Below, piece by piece: positions 46,477-56,023 of a stretch of 64,000 bases of DNA (within the stretch, counting starts at the first letter, position 1; each line of letters starts with the position of its first letter). Source of the stretch: Helicobacter pullorum NCTC 12824 (GTDB taxonomy: Bacteria > Campylobacterota > Campylobacteria > Campylobacterales > Helicobacteraceae); the NCBI RefSeq assembly GCF_017979475.1, contig NZ_JAERIT010000001.1, positions 218,206 through 282,205 on the forward strand. The letters are read 5' to 3'. The notes beneath the pieces were generated by a model that worked only from the letters and a program-made list of their open reading frames with translations, was not told the DNA's origin and searched no databases. Made by a program: the position numbers and the translations under genes.

Positions 46477-46692
46477 ATGCAAAAGGGCTATCTTTTGTTT
46501 TTTACTACTGCAAGCGCATTTGAAGCAGAAATAGTTTGCAAAAATCTCAATCTTACTTTCAAGCTTACTCCTACACCTAGAGAGTTTTCAAGTGATTGTG
46601 GGATTGCGATATATTTTGAAGTGCAGAATTTACAAATACTTCAAGAAGCCTTGCAAGAAGCAAATATAGAATTTGAAATGAAGATTTTATAG
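46477..46692 (+). CDS. DUF3343 protein, putative Se/S carrier
   Basis: 71 residues, 'LLFFTTASAFEAEIVCKNLNL' and 'TPREFSSDCGIAIYFEV', the conserved Cys-containing turn of DUF3343, which in other genomes travels with yedE and selD. The family function has not been shown biochemically to my knowledge. The start is ATG 46477; the frame is also open upstream over the end of the previous gene. Confidence 0.8.
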   Translation: MQKGYLLFFTTASAFEAEIVCKNLNLTFKLTPTPREFSSDCGIAIYFEVQNLQILQEALQEANIEFEMKIL

Positions 46693-46748
46693 AATCAATC
46701 CAATCTATTTGTGTTAAAATATTGCAAAATTATCAAAAGAGGTAAGTA

Positions 46749-47078
46749 ATGAGGATATTTTGCATTCTTTTAATGGCTGGTAGTTTATATGCACAACCTT
46801 GGGTAATGTTTAATGATATGGATGATACTTATTTGTATGATCAAGCAAGCGGGCAAGTTTATATAAGAGTTAAAAAAGGTGGCAAGAATTATGAAGATAC
46901 TTTTGTGAAAATGGGGGTAATAGATAATCCTCAAAATAATTCCTCCAAAGCTTCTTTGAGTGCAGAATCTATTCAAGATAAAAATACCAAAGAAGCTAGT
47001 GAGGATCAAAGAGAATTGTTAAAAAAAGCACAAGAATTACAGCGAAGTATTCAAAATGGAATCTTTGAGGGGGAATAG
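46749..47078 (+). CDS. Small exported protein, unknown
   Basis: 109 residues. A cleavable-looking signal ('FCILLMAGSLYA|QPW'), then an acidic and Asn/Lys-rich body and a helical tail ('QRELLKKAQELQRSIQNG'). No cysteine after the signal, so not a lipoprotein. GAGG precedes the ATG, and a TTAAAATAT near 46712 may be a -10. It overlaps no neighbour and the convergent transporter ends 7 bases away. Unrecognised. Confidence 0.65.
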   Translation: MRIFCILLMAGSLYAQPWVMFNDMDDTYLYDQASGQVYIRVKKGGKNYEDTFVKMGVIDNPQNNSSKASLSAESIQDKNTKEASEDQRELLKKAQELQRSIQNGIFEGE

Positions 47079-47085
47079 TTTGGGT

Positions 47086-48420
47086 TTAGAATCCCCCTAT
47101 GGCAAGTGTAATCATTGCTGCTAAAATCCCTAGTGGAGCGATATACTTAATGATAAAATACCAAAGATGAAAGATTTTGCCTGTTAGATGTCCTTCACAC
47201 ATTGCATAGACTTTGCTTTTTGGGAGTATCCAACCTACAAACAAACACATAAAAACACCTGCTAAAGGAAGCATATAAGATGCACTAATATAGTCAAACC
47301 AGCCAAAGAGATTTTTACCCAAAAGGCTTAAATGTTCTCCAAACAATACACTATTACTTAAAAGCAATAAAATACCAAGCACATAAGAGATGCCGATACT
47401 TGTAAGGTTTGCTTTGGTGCGTGAAAAAGAAAATTTGTCAATCAACCAAGCATTGAGTGGCTCTAGCATAGAAATTGCAGAAGTGATTCCTGCAAAAATG
47501 AGTGCAACAAAAAATAAAAAAGCAATGATTTGCCCGCTTATGCCCATATTAGCAAAAATCAAAGGCAAAGAGATGAAAACTAGCCCCGTTCCACTATCTG
47601 GCTCTGCACCATAACCAAAAATAAAGGTAAAAATCACAAGTCCAGCCATAAGGCAAAAGAAGAAATTTAATAACGCTACAATCACGGCAGAGCGTATGAA
47701 ATTGCCCTTTTTGGGCAATGAATTTGCATAAGTGAGGATGACACCTACACCCAAAGAAAGTGCAAAGAAAGCCTGTCCTATCGCATCAACAATAACTTGT
47801 GGAGTGAGTTTGCTAAAATCGGGTGCAAATAAGAATTTAAAAGATTCCATAAAAGAATCTTGGCACATAGAATAAACTAAAAGCCCAACAAAAATAATCA
47901 AAAGCAAGGGCATTAAGATGAGATTAAGTCGTTCAATCCCTTTTTTGATGCCTTGGTTGAGCACATAAGCACAAAGTGCCACGATGATAAAATGCCACAA
48001 TAATTGATAGCCTATTTGTTCCCCTATAAAATGCTCCCATAGAGATTTTGTAGCTTCAAGCGTTTTTGGCATTCCTGTGATACTTAAAAACATATAATGT
48101 GTAAGCCACCCAAGCACAATTACATAAAATGAAAAAATCATTATGCCTGAAAAAACCATTATGCCACCATATTGGAGATATTTTTTGTCTTTGGGAGCAA
48201 GGGTATAAAAGGTGCTAAAGCTATCACGCTCACTTGCCCTACCTAAGATCATTTCTACAATAAAAACGCTCAATCCAAATATCAAAAAAGCAATGATAAA
48301 TACAAGGACAAAAGCCCCACCCCCGCTTTCTCCCACCATATAGGGGAATTTCCAAATCCCGCCAAGTCCGATAGCACTTCCTGCTGCTGCCAAAATAAAG
48401 CCTATTTTTGAAAAACGCAT
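47086..48420 (-). CDS. Neurotransmitter:sodium symporter (SNF) family transporter
   Basis: 444 residues and 11-12 membrane segments of the LeuT fold. 'AAAGSAIGLGGIWKFPYMVGESGGGAFV' is the unwound TM1 region that binds Na+ and substrate; 'GQAFFALSLGVGVILTYAN' is TM6. Imports an amino acid or similar compound with Na+. H. pylori has two such genes in tandem; here one copy is seen. Substrate unknown. Confidence 0.92.
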   Translation of the reverse strand: MRFSKIGFILAAAGSAIGLGGIWKFPYMVGESGGGAFVLVFIIAFLIFGLSVFIVEMILGRASERDSFSTFYTLAPKDKKYLQYGGIMVFSGIMIFSFYVIVLGWLTHYMFLSITGMPKTLEATKSLWEHFIGEQIGYQLLWHFIIVALCAYVLNQGIKKGIERLNLILMPLLLIIFVGLLVYSMCQDSFMESFKFLFAPDFSKLTPQVIVDAIGQAFFALSLGVGVILTYANSLPKKGNFIRSAVIVALLNFFFCLMAGLVIFTFIFGYGAEPDSGTGLVFISLPLIFANMGISGQIIAFLFFVALIFAGITSAISMLEPLNAWLIDKFSFSRTKANLTSIGISYVLGILLLLSNSVLFGEHLSLLGKNLFGWFDYISASYMLPLAGVFMCLFVGWILPKSKVYAMCEGHLTGKIFHLWYFIIKYIAPLGILAAMITLAIGGF

Positions 48421-48480
48421 TGTAGTTACCTTGTGTATAATTTAAAATGTATCTTAACAAAAAACTTGCAAATTATGAAG

Positions 48481-50211
48481 TTAAATGTGAAATCCCATTT
48501 CTCTTTGTCCATCAAAATTTGAATTTAATTCACGCTTAATCTCATCAATGAATATTTGAATAGTAAAAAGCGGAGATTTTTGTGCAGCAACAAGAAAAGC
48601 GGAATTTTTGATGATGAGTGAAATTTGTCCGCCAGTCAATGGAAAATCTGCTAGGGATTTAAGATTGAAATTTTTTTCATAGGGAGCGTTTTTGGGCAAG
48701 AGTTTTTCCCACAATAAAAGCCTCTCTTCTAAGTTTGGTTTTTTAAATTCAATCTTATAATTAAAGCGTCTTGAAAAAGCAGTGTCGATAGTCTCTAATA
48801 GGTTGGTTGTGGCAATTAAGATTCCATCAAATTTTTCAATTTGTTCTAGGAAAATATTTTGCATTTGGTTGTGCATTTTATCAGCTCCACTGGCGCTTGT
48901 GCTACGCATACTTAAAAATTGGTCTGCTTCATCTAATAATAAAATGGGACTTTCTTTGCTTTCTTTGCATAATTCTTTGTAAGTATCAAAGATTTTTCGC
49001 ACATTTTTTTCGCTTTCTCCAACATACATTGAGAGGATTTTTGAGCAATCAAAGCTTAAAATGCTTTTTTTGAGTGATTTTGCAAGTGCTAAAGCAGTCA
49101 GTGTTTTTCCTGTCCCTGCGGTGCCATAAAAAATGATTTTTGCATCAATTCCGCGTTTTTTGTCTTTTATGCCCCATTTTTTGAGGTTTTGTAAAACCTT
49201 AGAATCCATTTGTTTTAAAAGTGTCTCTAGAGTTTCTCTTGTGTTTGGATTTAGCACAACTTCGCTAAGGGGAATTTTGGGTTGAAGAAATTCAAAAATA
49301 TCTTGTTCATCAATGAGGGATTGGAGGCTAATTTTTTGCCTTTTTTCTTCGTTGTTGGGGTGGGTGATTTTTTTTAGAATCTCATCGGGAATAAAAAAAG
49401 TGCGGTTGATTCCACTAAAATTGCCTAGAATCTCATCGTAATTAACTAAGCCTTTTTGCACGAGTTTGCTTCTATCATCAAGCAATGCGCGATTTTTGAT
49501 TCTTTCATAATCATTCATGCTAACTAGATTGATAAGGGCATTAAGCTCTCTTGCTTGGGATTCTTTGCCTGAATATTCTTCTTTTAGTAATGCTAGAAAG
49601 ATGATTTTTTCTTGTAAATTAAGGTTGTATTCTTTGAAAAGAATCTCAAGGGCAGGTTTATCTTTGGTTAGTTCAAGCTTTTGTTTGATACGCTCTTGGA
49701 GGGATTTTATTTTTTGTTTGCCTTTTTCCAAAAGGGGTGAAGAGAGAGTGTCTTTTTTGTAAGGGACGAGGCTTGAGAGGAGGTCAATGACTAAAAATTG
49801 GTCTTTTAGATAATCCAAATGGTCAGAGTAGGGAATGATTTTTGGGAGTTTTGGATAGATTCCGCCTTCTTGAATGAGTTTTAAAAAACTGCTACTTAAA
49901 GAAAATGCAGAATTGAGTAATTCCAAAAAGAGAATTTCATTGCTTAAGTTTTTTAGAAAAATATTTTGTGTCAGCCAACCTAAATCTAATAAATTTTTAA
50001 ACAAAGGAAGGAATTTCAAGATTTCTTCATCATTATTTGGGGCAAAAAGAGAGTTAATAATATCAAGGCAAATGATTTCATCATTGCCTTTTAAGATTTC
50101 TTGGCAGAAATATCTCAAAATCAATGCTTCTTCTTTTGTGCAACGCAAGAAGGGGTAAATTTTGGTTTTATTAATCGGATTGGTTTGTAAAAAATCAAGT
50201 AGGTATTGCAT
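48481..50211 (-). CDS. AAA-family ATPase with long unknown N-terminal region
   Basis: 576 residues. The C-terminal 250 hold an AAA module: Walker A 'GTAGTGKT', 'GESEKNVRKIF' pore-side loop, Walker B 'PILLLDEADQF', sensor-like 'LIATTNLLETID' and arginine finger 'FSRRFNYKI'. The N-terminal 320 residues are Leu/Lys-rich helical and match no domain I recognise. The ATG at 50211 has GGAG 6 bases ahead and is chosen over 50226. It starts inside the CDF gene, so translation may be coupled. Could remodel a complex; it lacks the peptidase of FtsH and the second ring of ClpB. Confidence 0.8.
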   Translation of the reverse strand: MQYLLDFLQTNPINKTKIYPFLRCTKEEALILRYFCQEILKGNDEIICLDIINSLFAPNNDEEILKFLPLFKNLLDLGWLTQNIFLKNLSNEILFLELLNSAFSLSSSFLKLIQEGGIYPKLPKIIPYSDHLDYLKDQFLVIDLLSSLVPYKKDTLSSPLLEKGKQKIKSLQERIKQKLELTKDKPALEILFKEYNLNLQEKIIFLALLKEEYSGKESQARELNALINLVSMNDYERIKNRALLDDRSKLVQKGLVNYDEILGNFSGINRTFFIPDEILKKITHPNNEEKRQKISLQSLIDEQDIFEFLQPKIPLSEVVLNPNTRETLETLLKQMDSKVLQNLKKWGIKDKKRGIDAKIIFYGTAGTGKTLTALALAKSLKKSILSFDCSKILSMYVGESEKNVRKIFDTYKELCKESKESPILLLDEADQFLSMRSTSASGADKMHNQMQNIFLEQIEKFDGILIATTNLLETIDTAFSRRFNYKIEFKKPNLEERLLLWEKLLPKNAPYEKNFNLKSLADFPLTGGQISLIIKNSAFLVAAQKSPLFTIQIFIDEIKRELNSNFDGQREMGFHI

Positions 50212-51076
50212 TATTTTCTCCATCATCGTGAGGGTCTAAGTGAGTGATAATAATCCAGTTGCCCCGAAGAGCTTTAATAGAATTTTCGATAGTATCTGCA
50301 ATATCGTGTGCTTTAAGCAAAGAAATATCGGGGTTAAATACCAAATGGACTTCCACAAAATAAGTCTCTCCACTTTGTCTTGTTTTCAAATCATGATAAC
50401 TTTGAATGTCTTTGTTTGAATCAAGTATGGTTTTAATAGAATCCAAAATATCATCATCAAGTGCTTCATCAAGCAAGATTAAAACTCCACTTTTAAGCAA
50501 GAAAAAAGCAGAATAAACAATATAGATTCCAATCCCTATTCCAAAGAGTGCATCAAATTCGCTAATGCCTGTGAAATGCACCAAAATCAATGCAAAAAGA
50601 ACCGCTAAATTACTCAAAATATCCGTTTTGTAATGCAGGGCATCTGCTTTGATAACAAGATTATTGCTTTTTTTGGCAACATAGCTTAAATAAAGGACGA
50701 GAAAAAAGGTTACAAAGGTCGAGAAAATCATCACACCTAAAGAATATGCGAGCAATTCAAGTTGATGTCCATAGATGAGCTTTTTGCAGGATTGATAAAA
50801 GATGAAGATTCCAGAGATGCAAATAACGCTCCCTTCAATTACAGCTGCTAAAGATTCGATTTTTCCTCTACCATAATTAAAATGCAAATCGGCGGGTTTT
50901 TCAGATTTTGAAATAGCATAAAGATTGAAAAGTGAAGCACATAAATCAAGCAATGAATCAATAGCAGAAGCAAGGACTGCAATAGAACCGCTCAAGATTC
51001 CAACGATAAATTTTACACAAATCAAGACAGAAGCGACAAGGCTTGAGATGATAGTGGCTTTTTTTTGAATCGTCAT
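50195..51076 (-). CDS. Cation diffusion facilitator (FieF-like metal exporter)
   Basis: 293 residues, six membrane segments. 'ASAIDSLLDLCASLFNL' (D-XXX-D metal pair of TM2), 'FNYGRGKIESLAAVIEGS', 'IKADALHYKTDILSNLAV' (TM5 H-XXX-D), and a cytosolic domain ending 'IVTHLDPHDD'-like ('IITHLDPHDDG'). Exports Zn2+, Fe2+ or similar by proton antiport. The metal is not assignable. Starts one base after tsaB ends. Confidence 0.92.
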   Translation of the reverse strand: MTIQKKATIISSLVASVLICVKFIVGILSGSIAVLASAIDSLLDLCASLFNLYAISKSEKPADLHFNYGRGKIESLAAVIEGSVICISGIFIFYQSCKKLIYGHQLELLAYSLGVMIFSTFVTFFLVLYLSYVAKKSNNLVIKADALHYKTDILSNLAVLFALILVHFTGISEFDALFGIGIGIYIVYSAFFLLKSGVLILLDEALDDDILDSIKTILDSNKDIQSYHDLKTRQSGETYFVEVHLVFNPDISLLKAHDIADTIENSIKALRGNWIIITHLDPHDDGENNAIPT

Positions 51077-51077
51077 T

Positions 51078-51533
51078 TTACACAGGGGGCAGGAGATAAA
51101 GAGGCTCTATCTCTTGTGAAAAAAAGTTTGGATTGAGTTGTTTGGGGAGAGCATAGGGTTTTGTTTTTGGGGGAGTGGAAAAGTTTTTTAAGATAACTTG
51201 GTTTTCTTCTTTGATGAAATAGCAATTCCCATAAGCTTTGATAGGGGAATTTTCATTGAAGTGAAATCCAATAGCCCCAAAGAGATTGATATTTTGTGTA
51301 ATTTGCATTGTTTTTGCAAATAGATAAATGAGTTTGAGTGCCATAAAACTACCCGGACCACGCACGAAATAAAGGCTTTCAAAATCTTTTTTTTGCTGTT
51401 TGAGCTTAGAAAAAAAGGGAATGAGAGATTCGGAGAGTTGTGCTTGAAGGGTATATTCTTCTAGCAAATGATAATCCTTATACAAACCAATAAGAATAGG
51501 CTGACTTGTTGGGATAACAAAGATTTGCAACAT
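51078..51533 (-). CDS. tsaB: TsaB-like tRNA t6A synthesis protein, short form
   Basis: 151 residues. The N-terminal ASKHA half is present: 'FVRGPGSFMALKL' corresponds to GPGSFTGLR of TsaB. The second half of E. coli TsaB (about 80 residues) is missing. TsaB is the partner that holds TsaD in t6A37 synthesis. The shortened form is what I would expect in Helicobacter, and the gene lies between lpxC and the CDF gene. Moderately sure of the family, unsure whether it forms the usual dimer. Confidence 0.7.
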   Translation of the reverse strand: MLQIFVIPTSQPILIGLYKDYHLLEEYTLQAQLSESLIPFFSKLKQQKKDFESLYFVRGPGSFMALKLIYLFAKTMQITQNINLFGAIGFHFNENSPIKAYGNCYFIKEENQVILKNFSTPPKTKPYALPKQLNPNFFSQEIEPLYLLPPV

Positions 51534-51541
51534 TTGAAATC

Positions 51542-52435
51542 TTAGATATTTTGATAAACCAATGAGTAGTCATAGATTTTTTGTGGCTGACTAGATTGAA
51601 CAATCTCATAAGCTTGACTCTCTTCAAAAATCTTTTTGGTTAAAAGATGATTGAGTTTATGGCTTCCTGCATAAGAAACATACGCTCCAAGCAAAGGAAT
51701 ACCAAGTAAGGACATATCCCCAATTGCATCTAAAATTTTATGGCGGACAAATTCTTCTTTGTAACGCAATCCTTCTTTATTGAGAATAGTTGTATCATCT
51801 AAAACAATCGCATTATCCAAAGAACCCCCCAATGCAAGTCCTTGTGAGCGTAGATATTGCACTTCGCTTAAAAAGCCAAAAGTCCTTGCTCTTGCAATTT
51901 CTTCTTTATAGTTGCGAGTAGAAAAAGTGAATTTGTATTTTTGTGTCCCAATAGCTGGGTGAGGAAAATGAATAGAAAAGTCAAAAATACATTGCTCACT
52001 CGGCTCTAAACGCACAAATTTATCCCCTTCTTTTATTTCAATGGGGGATTTGATTTTAAGCACTTTTTTGGGGGCTTGTTGTTGTTGGATGCCGGCTTCT
52101 TCTATGAGCATACAATATCCTATGCTACTTCCATCCATAATAGGGACTTCCTCATTGTCTAAAACGATTCTTAGATTATCAATCCCATAAGCATGGATTG
52201 CAGAGAGTAAATGTTCGATTGTAGAAACTTTAAAACCATCTTTTGCAATGACGGTTGCCATTGTTGTATCCACAACATTTTCTGGTTTCAAAGGAATATT
52301 TACTCCCACATCACTCCGATAAAAATGAATCCCACTCCCTTCTTCTAATGGTTCTAAACGCATTTTTACAGGCACACCTTTGTGTAAGCCAATACCTACT
52401 AGCTCAATGGGTTTGGAAAGTGTTTGTTCATTCAT
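51542..52435 (-). CDS. lpxC: UDP-3-O-acyl-N-acetylglucosamine deacetylase
   Basis: First committed step of lipid A synthesis, zinc dependent. '[10 protein letters not shown]' start, '[18 protein letters not shown]' (zinc His), '[18 protein letters not shown]' (two further ligands His and Asp, and catalytic His later at 'GSHKLNH'). 297 residues, normal. Last bases overlap minC frame by 4. Confidence 0.96.
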   Translation of the reverse strand: MNEQTLSKPIELVGIGLHKGVPVKMRLEPLEEGSGIHFYRSDVGVNIPLKPENVVDTTMATVIAKDGFKVSTIEHLLSAIHAYGIDNLRIVLDNEEVPIMDGSSIGYCMLIEEAGIQQQQAPKKVLKIKSPIEIKEGDKFVRLEPSEQCIFDFSIHFPHPAIGTQKYKFTFSTRNYKEEIARARTFGFLSEVQYLRSQGLALGGSLDNAIVLDDTTILNKEGLRYKEEFVRHKILDAIGDMSLLGIPLLGAYVSYAGSHKLNHLLTKKIFEESQAYEIVQSSQPQKIYDYSLVYQNI

Positions 52436-53010
52436 AGTAATTCCTCTACTACAATTGTATCATTTTTTTTGTAAATTTTTTTATAACCTTGAGAAGAGAG
52501 TTTTTCTTTGTCAATAATTTCACCATCAAAAAGTATATTGCCCTCTTTTGTAGGACCAAGTATCATATAAGAACCATTGCAAAAAACATTTCCATTAATT
52601 TCGCCAAAAATCTGAACATTGCCTTGAGCTTGAATGCTCGCTCCGCTATTGACACGACCAAAAATTGTAATATCGCCTTTTGTTATGATTTCTTCACCGC
52701 TGCGAATTGTTTTGTGGAGGGTTAGAGTTTTTGTTTCTGGTGTTTTTTCTTGTGCGGATTCTTGTGTATTTTGAATAGGTTGTGTTTGGGAGGATTCTTG
52801 TTGGGCGAGTTTGGAGGTATTTTTGTATTCTACAAAATTGAGGTTTTGTGTTTGTAGAAATTTTAGGAGATTGTCATTGAGTGGATAAGTAAAAATCAAT
52901 AAAAAATCTTTGAGCAAAATAAAATTTTTTTGAATATAGGCAATGGTTTCTTCTTCTTCCCCTTGCATAAAGATAAATGCTCTAACATTCCTTTGTCGTG
53001 CTTGAACCAT
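52432..53010 (-). CDS. minC: Septum site-determining protein MinC
   Basis: Inhibits FtsZ ring formation at poles with MinD. The C-terminal beta-helix is clear: '[29 protein letters not shown]', with '[16 protein letters not shown]' before it. N-terminal domain is divergent. 192 residues. A Gln/Ser-rich linker near residue 70-95 joins the two. Confidence 0.93.
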   Translation of the reverse strand: MVQARQRNVRAFIFMQGEEEETIAYIQKNFILLKDFLLIFTYPLNDNLLKFLQTQNLNFVEYKNTSKLAQQESSQTQPIQNTQESAQEKTPETKTLTLHKTIRSGEEIITKGDITIFGRVNSGASIQAQGNVQIFGEINGNVFCNGSYMILGPTKEGNILFDGEIIDKEKLSSQGYKKIYKKNDTIVVEELL

Positions 53011-53018
53011 AATGCCCC

Positions 53019-54458
53019 TTATAATTGATTGATGATTAGTTTTGCTTCGTTGATAATATCTGTTATGTTGGCTTTTATCCAGTGAGAATCAAGCCATTCT
53101 GCTGTCCAAACTTCGTGTCCTTGCACTAACACACTAAAATGCAAATGGTCGCCTAGAGCTAATCCTGTATTTCCTGTTTTGGCAATCACTTCCCCTGCAT
53201 TTAGAGTATCTCCAACATTGACATTTTGGCTTGTTAAATGTGCATAGAGTGTAGATAATCCAAGTCCATGATAAATAATTAGAGTGTTTCCATTAATGCC
53301 TACAAATTCACTAAGTGTAACTACTCCGGGGTTGCTTAAGAGAATGGGTGCTTGTTTGGTGCTTGCTAGATCAAGTCCCATATGATTAGATTCACTCACA
53401 TTTTGCCCTTGATAGTTAAAAGTCCTATGGTCCCCAAAGCTTGCCATAACAGCACCATTTTTGAGAGGCGAGAAAGGTTGGATAGAAAAATTTTCTACCA
53501 AAGTTTCCCTATCATAATTAGAGGCGGTTTCATAGACTTTAGCGGCATTGCTTTTTCGCACATCTTCATTAATGTATTTAAAAATCGAAAGTTTATCAGG
53601 GAAATCTTCTAAATCTTTTTCGCCGATTTCTTGGACAAGGGTAGAAATTTTGCCATCAATAAAAGAATCTGTAAGCGGTATAGTAGAGCTACGATATTGC
53701 TTTTTTTGGAGATAGAAGTTGATAGGCGTAATGCTAACATTGCCTGCTTTGTCGCTTACATAGATTTTTGCATTAAAATCGGAATTGTTTTTATCCCATG
53801 CAATGAGGGAAATATAAAAGCCTTCTTTGTAAAAAGGTTGAGGGAAAAAGTCGGATTTTCCATTAGAGATTCTAATTTGTTTGAGATTGTCATCGATTGC
53901 ACGAAAAATTACAAGAGCGCTCCCGCCTTGTGTGATTTTATAAGAATGTGAAAGAATGGCGAGTTGAGGTTTTTTGGTATCAATGGGAATGCGAATAGTT
54001 TGAGTGGTTGTATTTCCTGCAAAGAAATTCCATTTGCTTGTATCTGTTGCTTGAATCTCTAGTGTAATTTCTTTTGTAGAATTTTTGATATTTTTGGGCT
54101 TTTGGATTCCTATACATAAGCTTTTTGGGGATTCTTGGATTTCTTGAGATGGGGTCAATTCTACACCATCATTTAGGCATTGTGAATCTTTGGAAGATAA
54201 AATTTGAGTTTGGAGGGGGATTTTTTCTTGATTGAGCAATAAGCTAATTGTGTAGTTATAAATCCCAGAATTATCTGTAATTTGTATGGGGAAATAATCT
54301 TTGAGATTCCAAACTGCTTCATCTTTTATGCTAATTTTTGGAGATTCTTTTTCAAATTTATCAGAAGATAGCATAAATATCCCGCCACCTATAAAAATAA
54401 TCAGTATAACTAACCCTAGAATTTTGACAAATCCATCTCTTTTGTGTTGATTTTGCAT
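53019..54458 (-). CDS. M23 (LytM-type) murein endopeptidase
   Basis: 479 residues: a cytoplasmic Lys/Arg-rich start, one membrane anchor (residues 14-30), a large periplasmic region with beta-rich Ig-like part, then an M23 domain near residues 345-460 with 'SNHMGLDLAS' (H-XXX-D), 'LSTLYAHLTSQNVNVGD' and 'LALGDHLHFSVLV' (HXH), all three zinc/catalytic elements. Cuts peptidoglycan peptides and likely affects cell shape. In H. pylori a gene of this type likewise follows minC. Confidence 0.9.
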   Translation of the reverse strand: MQNQHKRDGFVKILGLVILIIFIGGGIFMLSSDKFEKESPKISIKDEAVWNLKDYFPIQITDNSGIYNYTISLLLNQEKIPLQTQILSSKDSQCLNDGVELTPSQEIQESPKSLCIGIQKPKNIKNSTKEITLEIQATDTSKWNFFAGNTTTQTIRIPIDTKKPQLAILSHSYKITQGGSALVIFRAIDDNLKQIRISNGKSDFFPQPFYKEGFYISLIAWDKNNSDFNAKIYVSDKAGNVSITPINFYLQKKQYRSSTIPLTDSFIDGKISTLVQEIGEKDLEDFPDKLSIFKYINEDVRKSNAAKVYETASNYDRETLVENFSIQPFSPLKNGAVMASFGDHRTFNYQGQNVSESNHMGLDLASTKQAPILLSNPGVVTLSEFVGINGNTLIIYHGLGLSTLYAHLTSQNVNVGDTLNAGEVIAKTGNTGLALGDHLHFSVLVQGHEVWTAEWLDSHWIKANITDIINEAKLIINQL

Positions 54459-54587
54459 AGGTTTCCTTAATATATGGCTTTTAGATTTATTTTAGCCAAA
54501 AAGTGCTTATGTTAAGATTATGTAAGAGGGTAAAATGGGGATTAGGCATTATGTCATTTGGCATAATACCTAATTTGAAAGAGTAGA

Positions 54588-54908
54588 TTAAGCTTCAATA
54601 GCTTTTTTGATAGCATCTTCAATCATGGCTTTAGAGTTTGGCTCTACAAGTCTTTCCCCAACTTCTGTGCCATTTTTGTAAAAAATCAAAGTAGGGATTC
54701 TGCGGACATTGAGTTGCTCTTTGAGTTCTTCTTGTTCATCTGCCATAACGATACCAAATTTCACCTTTTGTGCATATTCTTGCATAAGCATTCCCATAAT
54801 AGGTTCAATCTTTTTGCAATCAGGACACCAAGGCGCACCCACTGCTACAAGGCAAACACCTTCTTTGGTTTCATTGTGAAAATTATCTTTGGTTAATTGA
54901 TTCATCAT
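54588..54908 (-). CDS. Thioredoxin with CPDC active site
   Basis: 106 residues. 'VGAPWCPDCKKIEPIM' has the unusual CPDC in place of CGPC, matching thioredoxin 2 of H. pylori; 'RRIPTLIFYKNG' carries the cis-Pro. ATG at 54908 or 54905 (tandem). Reduces thiol peroxidases or others in the cytoplasm. Confidence 0.9.
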   Translation of the reverse strand: MMNQLTKDNFHNETKEGVCLVAVGAPWCPDCKKIEPIMGMLMQEYAQKVKFGIVMADEQEELKEQLNVRRIPTLIFYKNGTEVGERLVEPNSKAMIEDAIKKAIEA

Positions 54909-55009
54909 TTTGCAATCCTTAAAATTAAATTTACATCAAGCATTTTGAAATAATTTTACTTAAAAGCCTAGAAAGTGTGATTTTTATCGTGATTTTATCA
55001 CTTTTGCCT

Positions 55010-55723
55010 TTAAGCGATATTGGTAAAAACTGCTTGGACATCATCATCATCTTCAATCCTATCTAATAATTTTTCGATATCTACAAGTTGTTCTTCGCTA
55101 AATTCGACAGGATTATTTGCAATTCTTTCTAAAGCGGCTTTTTTGACATCGGCATTCATTTTTTCTAGTGCATTTGCAAGACTTCCAAAGCTTGTATAAT
55201 CTCCATAAATATGCACAATTTCATCTTCTATTTCCATTGATTCTAAACCATAGTCGATGAGTTCAAGCTCAAGCTCTTCTAAATTCCCCAAACCCTCTTT
55301 TGCTACTTCAAAATGTGCTTTGCGAGAAAACATAAATTCTAAAGAATTATTAGTGAGCATTTGCCCGCCAAATTTATTGACATAACTTTTGAGATTTGCT
55401 ACCGTGCGAGTTGTATTATCTGTTGCACATTCGACAAAAAATAATGCCCCATGAGGTGCTTTTATCTCATAATTAACTTCTGTGATTTGGATTCCATCTT
55501 TGCCCAAAGCCCTTTTGATTGCTGCTTCGATATTGTCTTTTGGCATATTTTGTGCTTTTGCTGCCATAATAGCAGTGCGGAGTTTGGAATTCATATCAGG
55601 ATCTCCGCTTCCACCCTCTTTGACGGCGATACTAATTGCCTTTCCTAGTTTTGGAAAAAGTTTGGACATTTTATCCCAACGCTTTTCTTTGCTTGCTCTG
55701 CGGTATTCAAATGCTCGTCCCAT
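55010..55723 (-). CDS. YebC/PmpR-family protein
   Basis: 237 residues, '[28 protein letters not shown]' type N-terminus of the family, '[26 protein letters not shown]' and '[15 protein letters not shown]'. YebC proteins bind DNA or help ribosomes at proline stretches; the start differs from the usual MAGHSKWANI, as in other Campylobacterota. Confidence 0.93.
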   Translation of the reverse strand: MGRAFEYRRASKEKRWDKMSKLFPKLGKAISIAVKEGGSGDPDMNSKLRTAIMAAKAQNMPKDNIEAAIKRALGKDGIQITEVNYEIKAPHGALFFVECATDNTTRTVANLKSYVNKFGGQMLTNNSLEFMFSRKAHFEVAKEGLGNLEELELELIDYGLESMEIEDEIVHIYGDYTSFGSLANALEKMNADVKKAALERIANNPVEFSEEQLVDIEKLLDRIEDDDDVQAVFTNIA

Positions 55724-55826
55724 ATAAACCTCTTTTTAGGATATAAAATCAAAGTGCTAATTGTAATATTTTTTGGAGCTAAAATCAAAATTCTAAGAAA
55801 ATTTTATTGAAAATTCCTAAAATCTA

Positions 55827-55855
55827 TTGACACAAAAAAGCATTTTTTATATAAT
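55827..55855 (+). promoter_or_regulatory. Sigma-70 promoter of tRNA-Asn
   Basis: TTGACA (55827-55832), 17-base spacer, TATAAT (55850-55855), ending 18 bases before the tRNA. Same strong architecture as the tRNA-Thr promoter at 26985. Confidence 0.85.
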
Positions 55856-55873
55856 TTCAATTCTTTTTTATAT

Positions 55874-55948
55874 TCCGGATTAGCTCAGCGGTAGAGTAGG
55901 CGGCTGTTAACCGCTTGGTCGTAGGTTCGAATCCTACATCCGGAGCCA
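55874..55948 (+). tRNA. tRNA-Asn (GTT)
   Basis: 75 bases, TCCGGAT with ATCCGGA, anticodon GTT at 55906-55908, encoded CCA. On the plus strand between minus-strand genes. Confidence 0.96.
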
Positions 55949-56023
55949 CTATAACACTCTCAAAAATATATTTATTCTTAGATTTTTTAAAACTTTAAGT
56001 TTTACTTTCTTGGCGAATTGATT

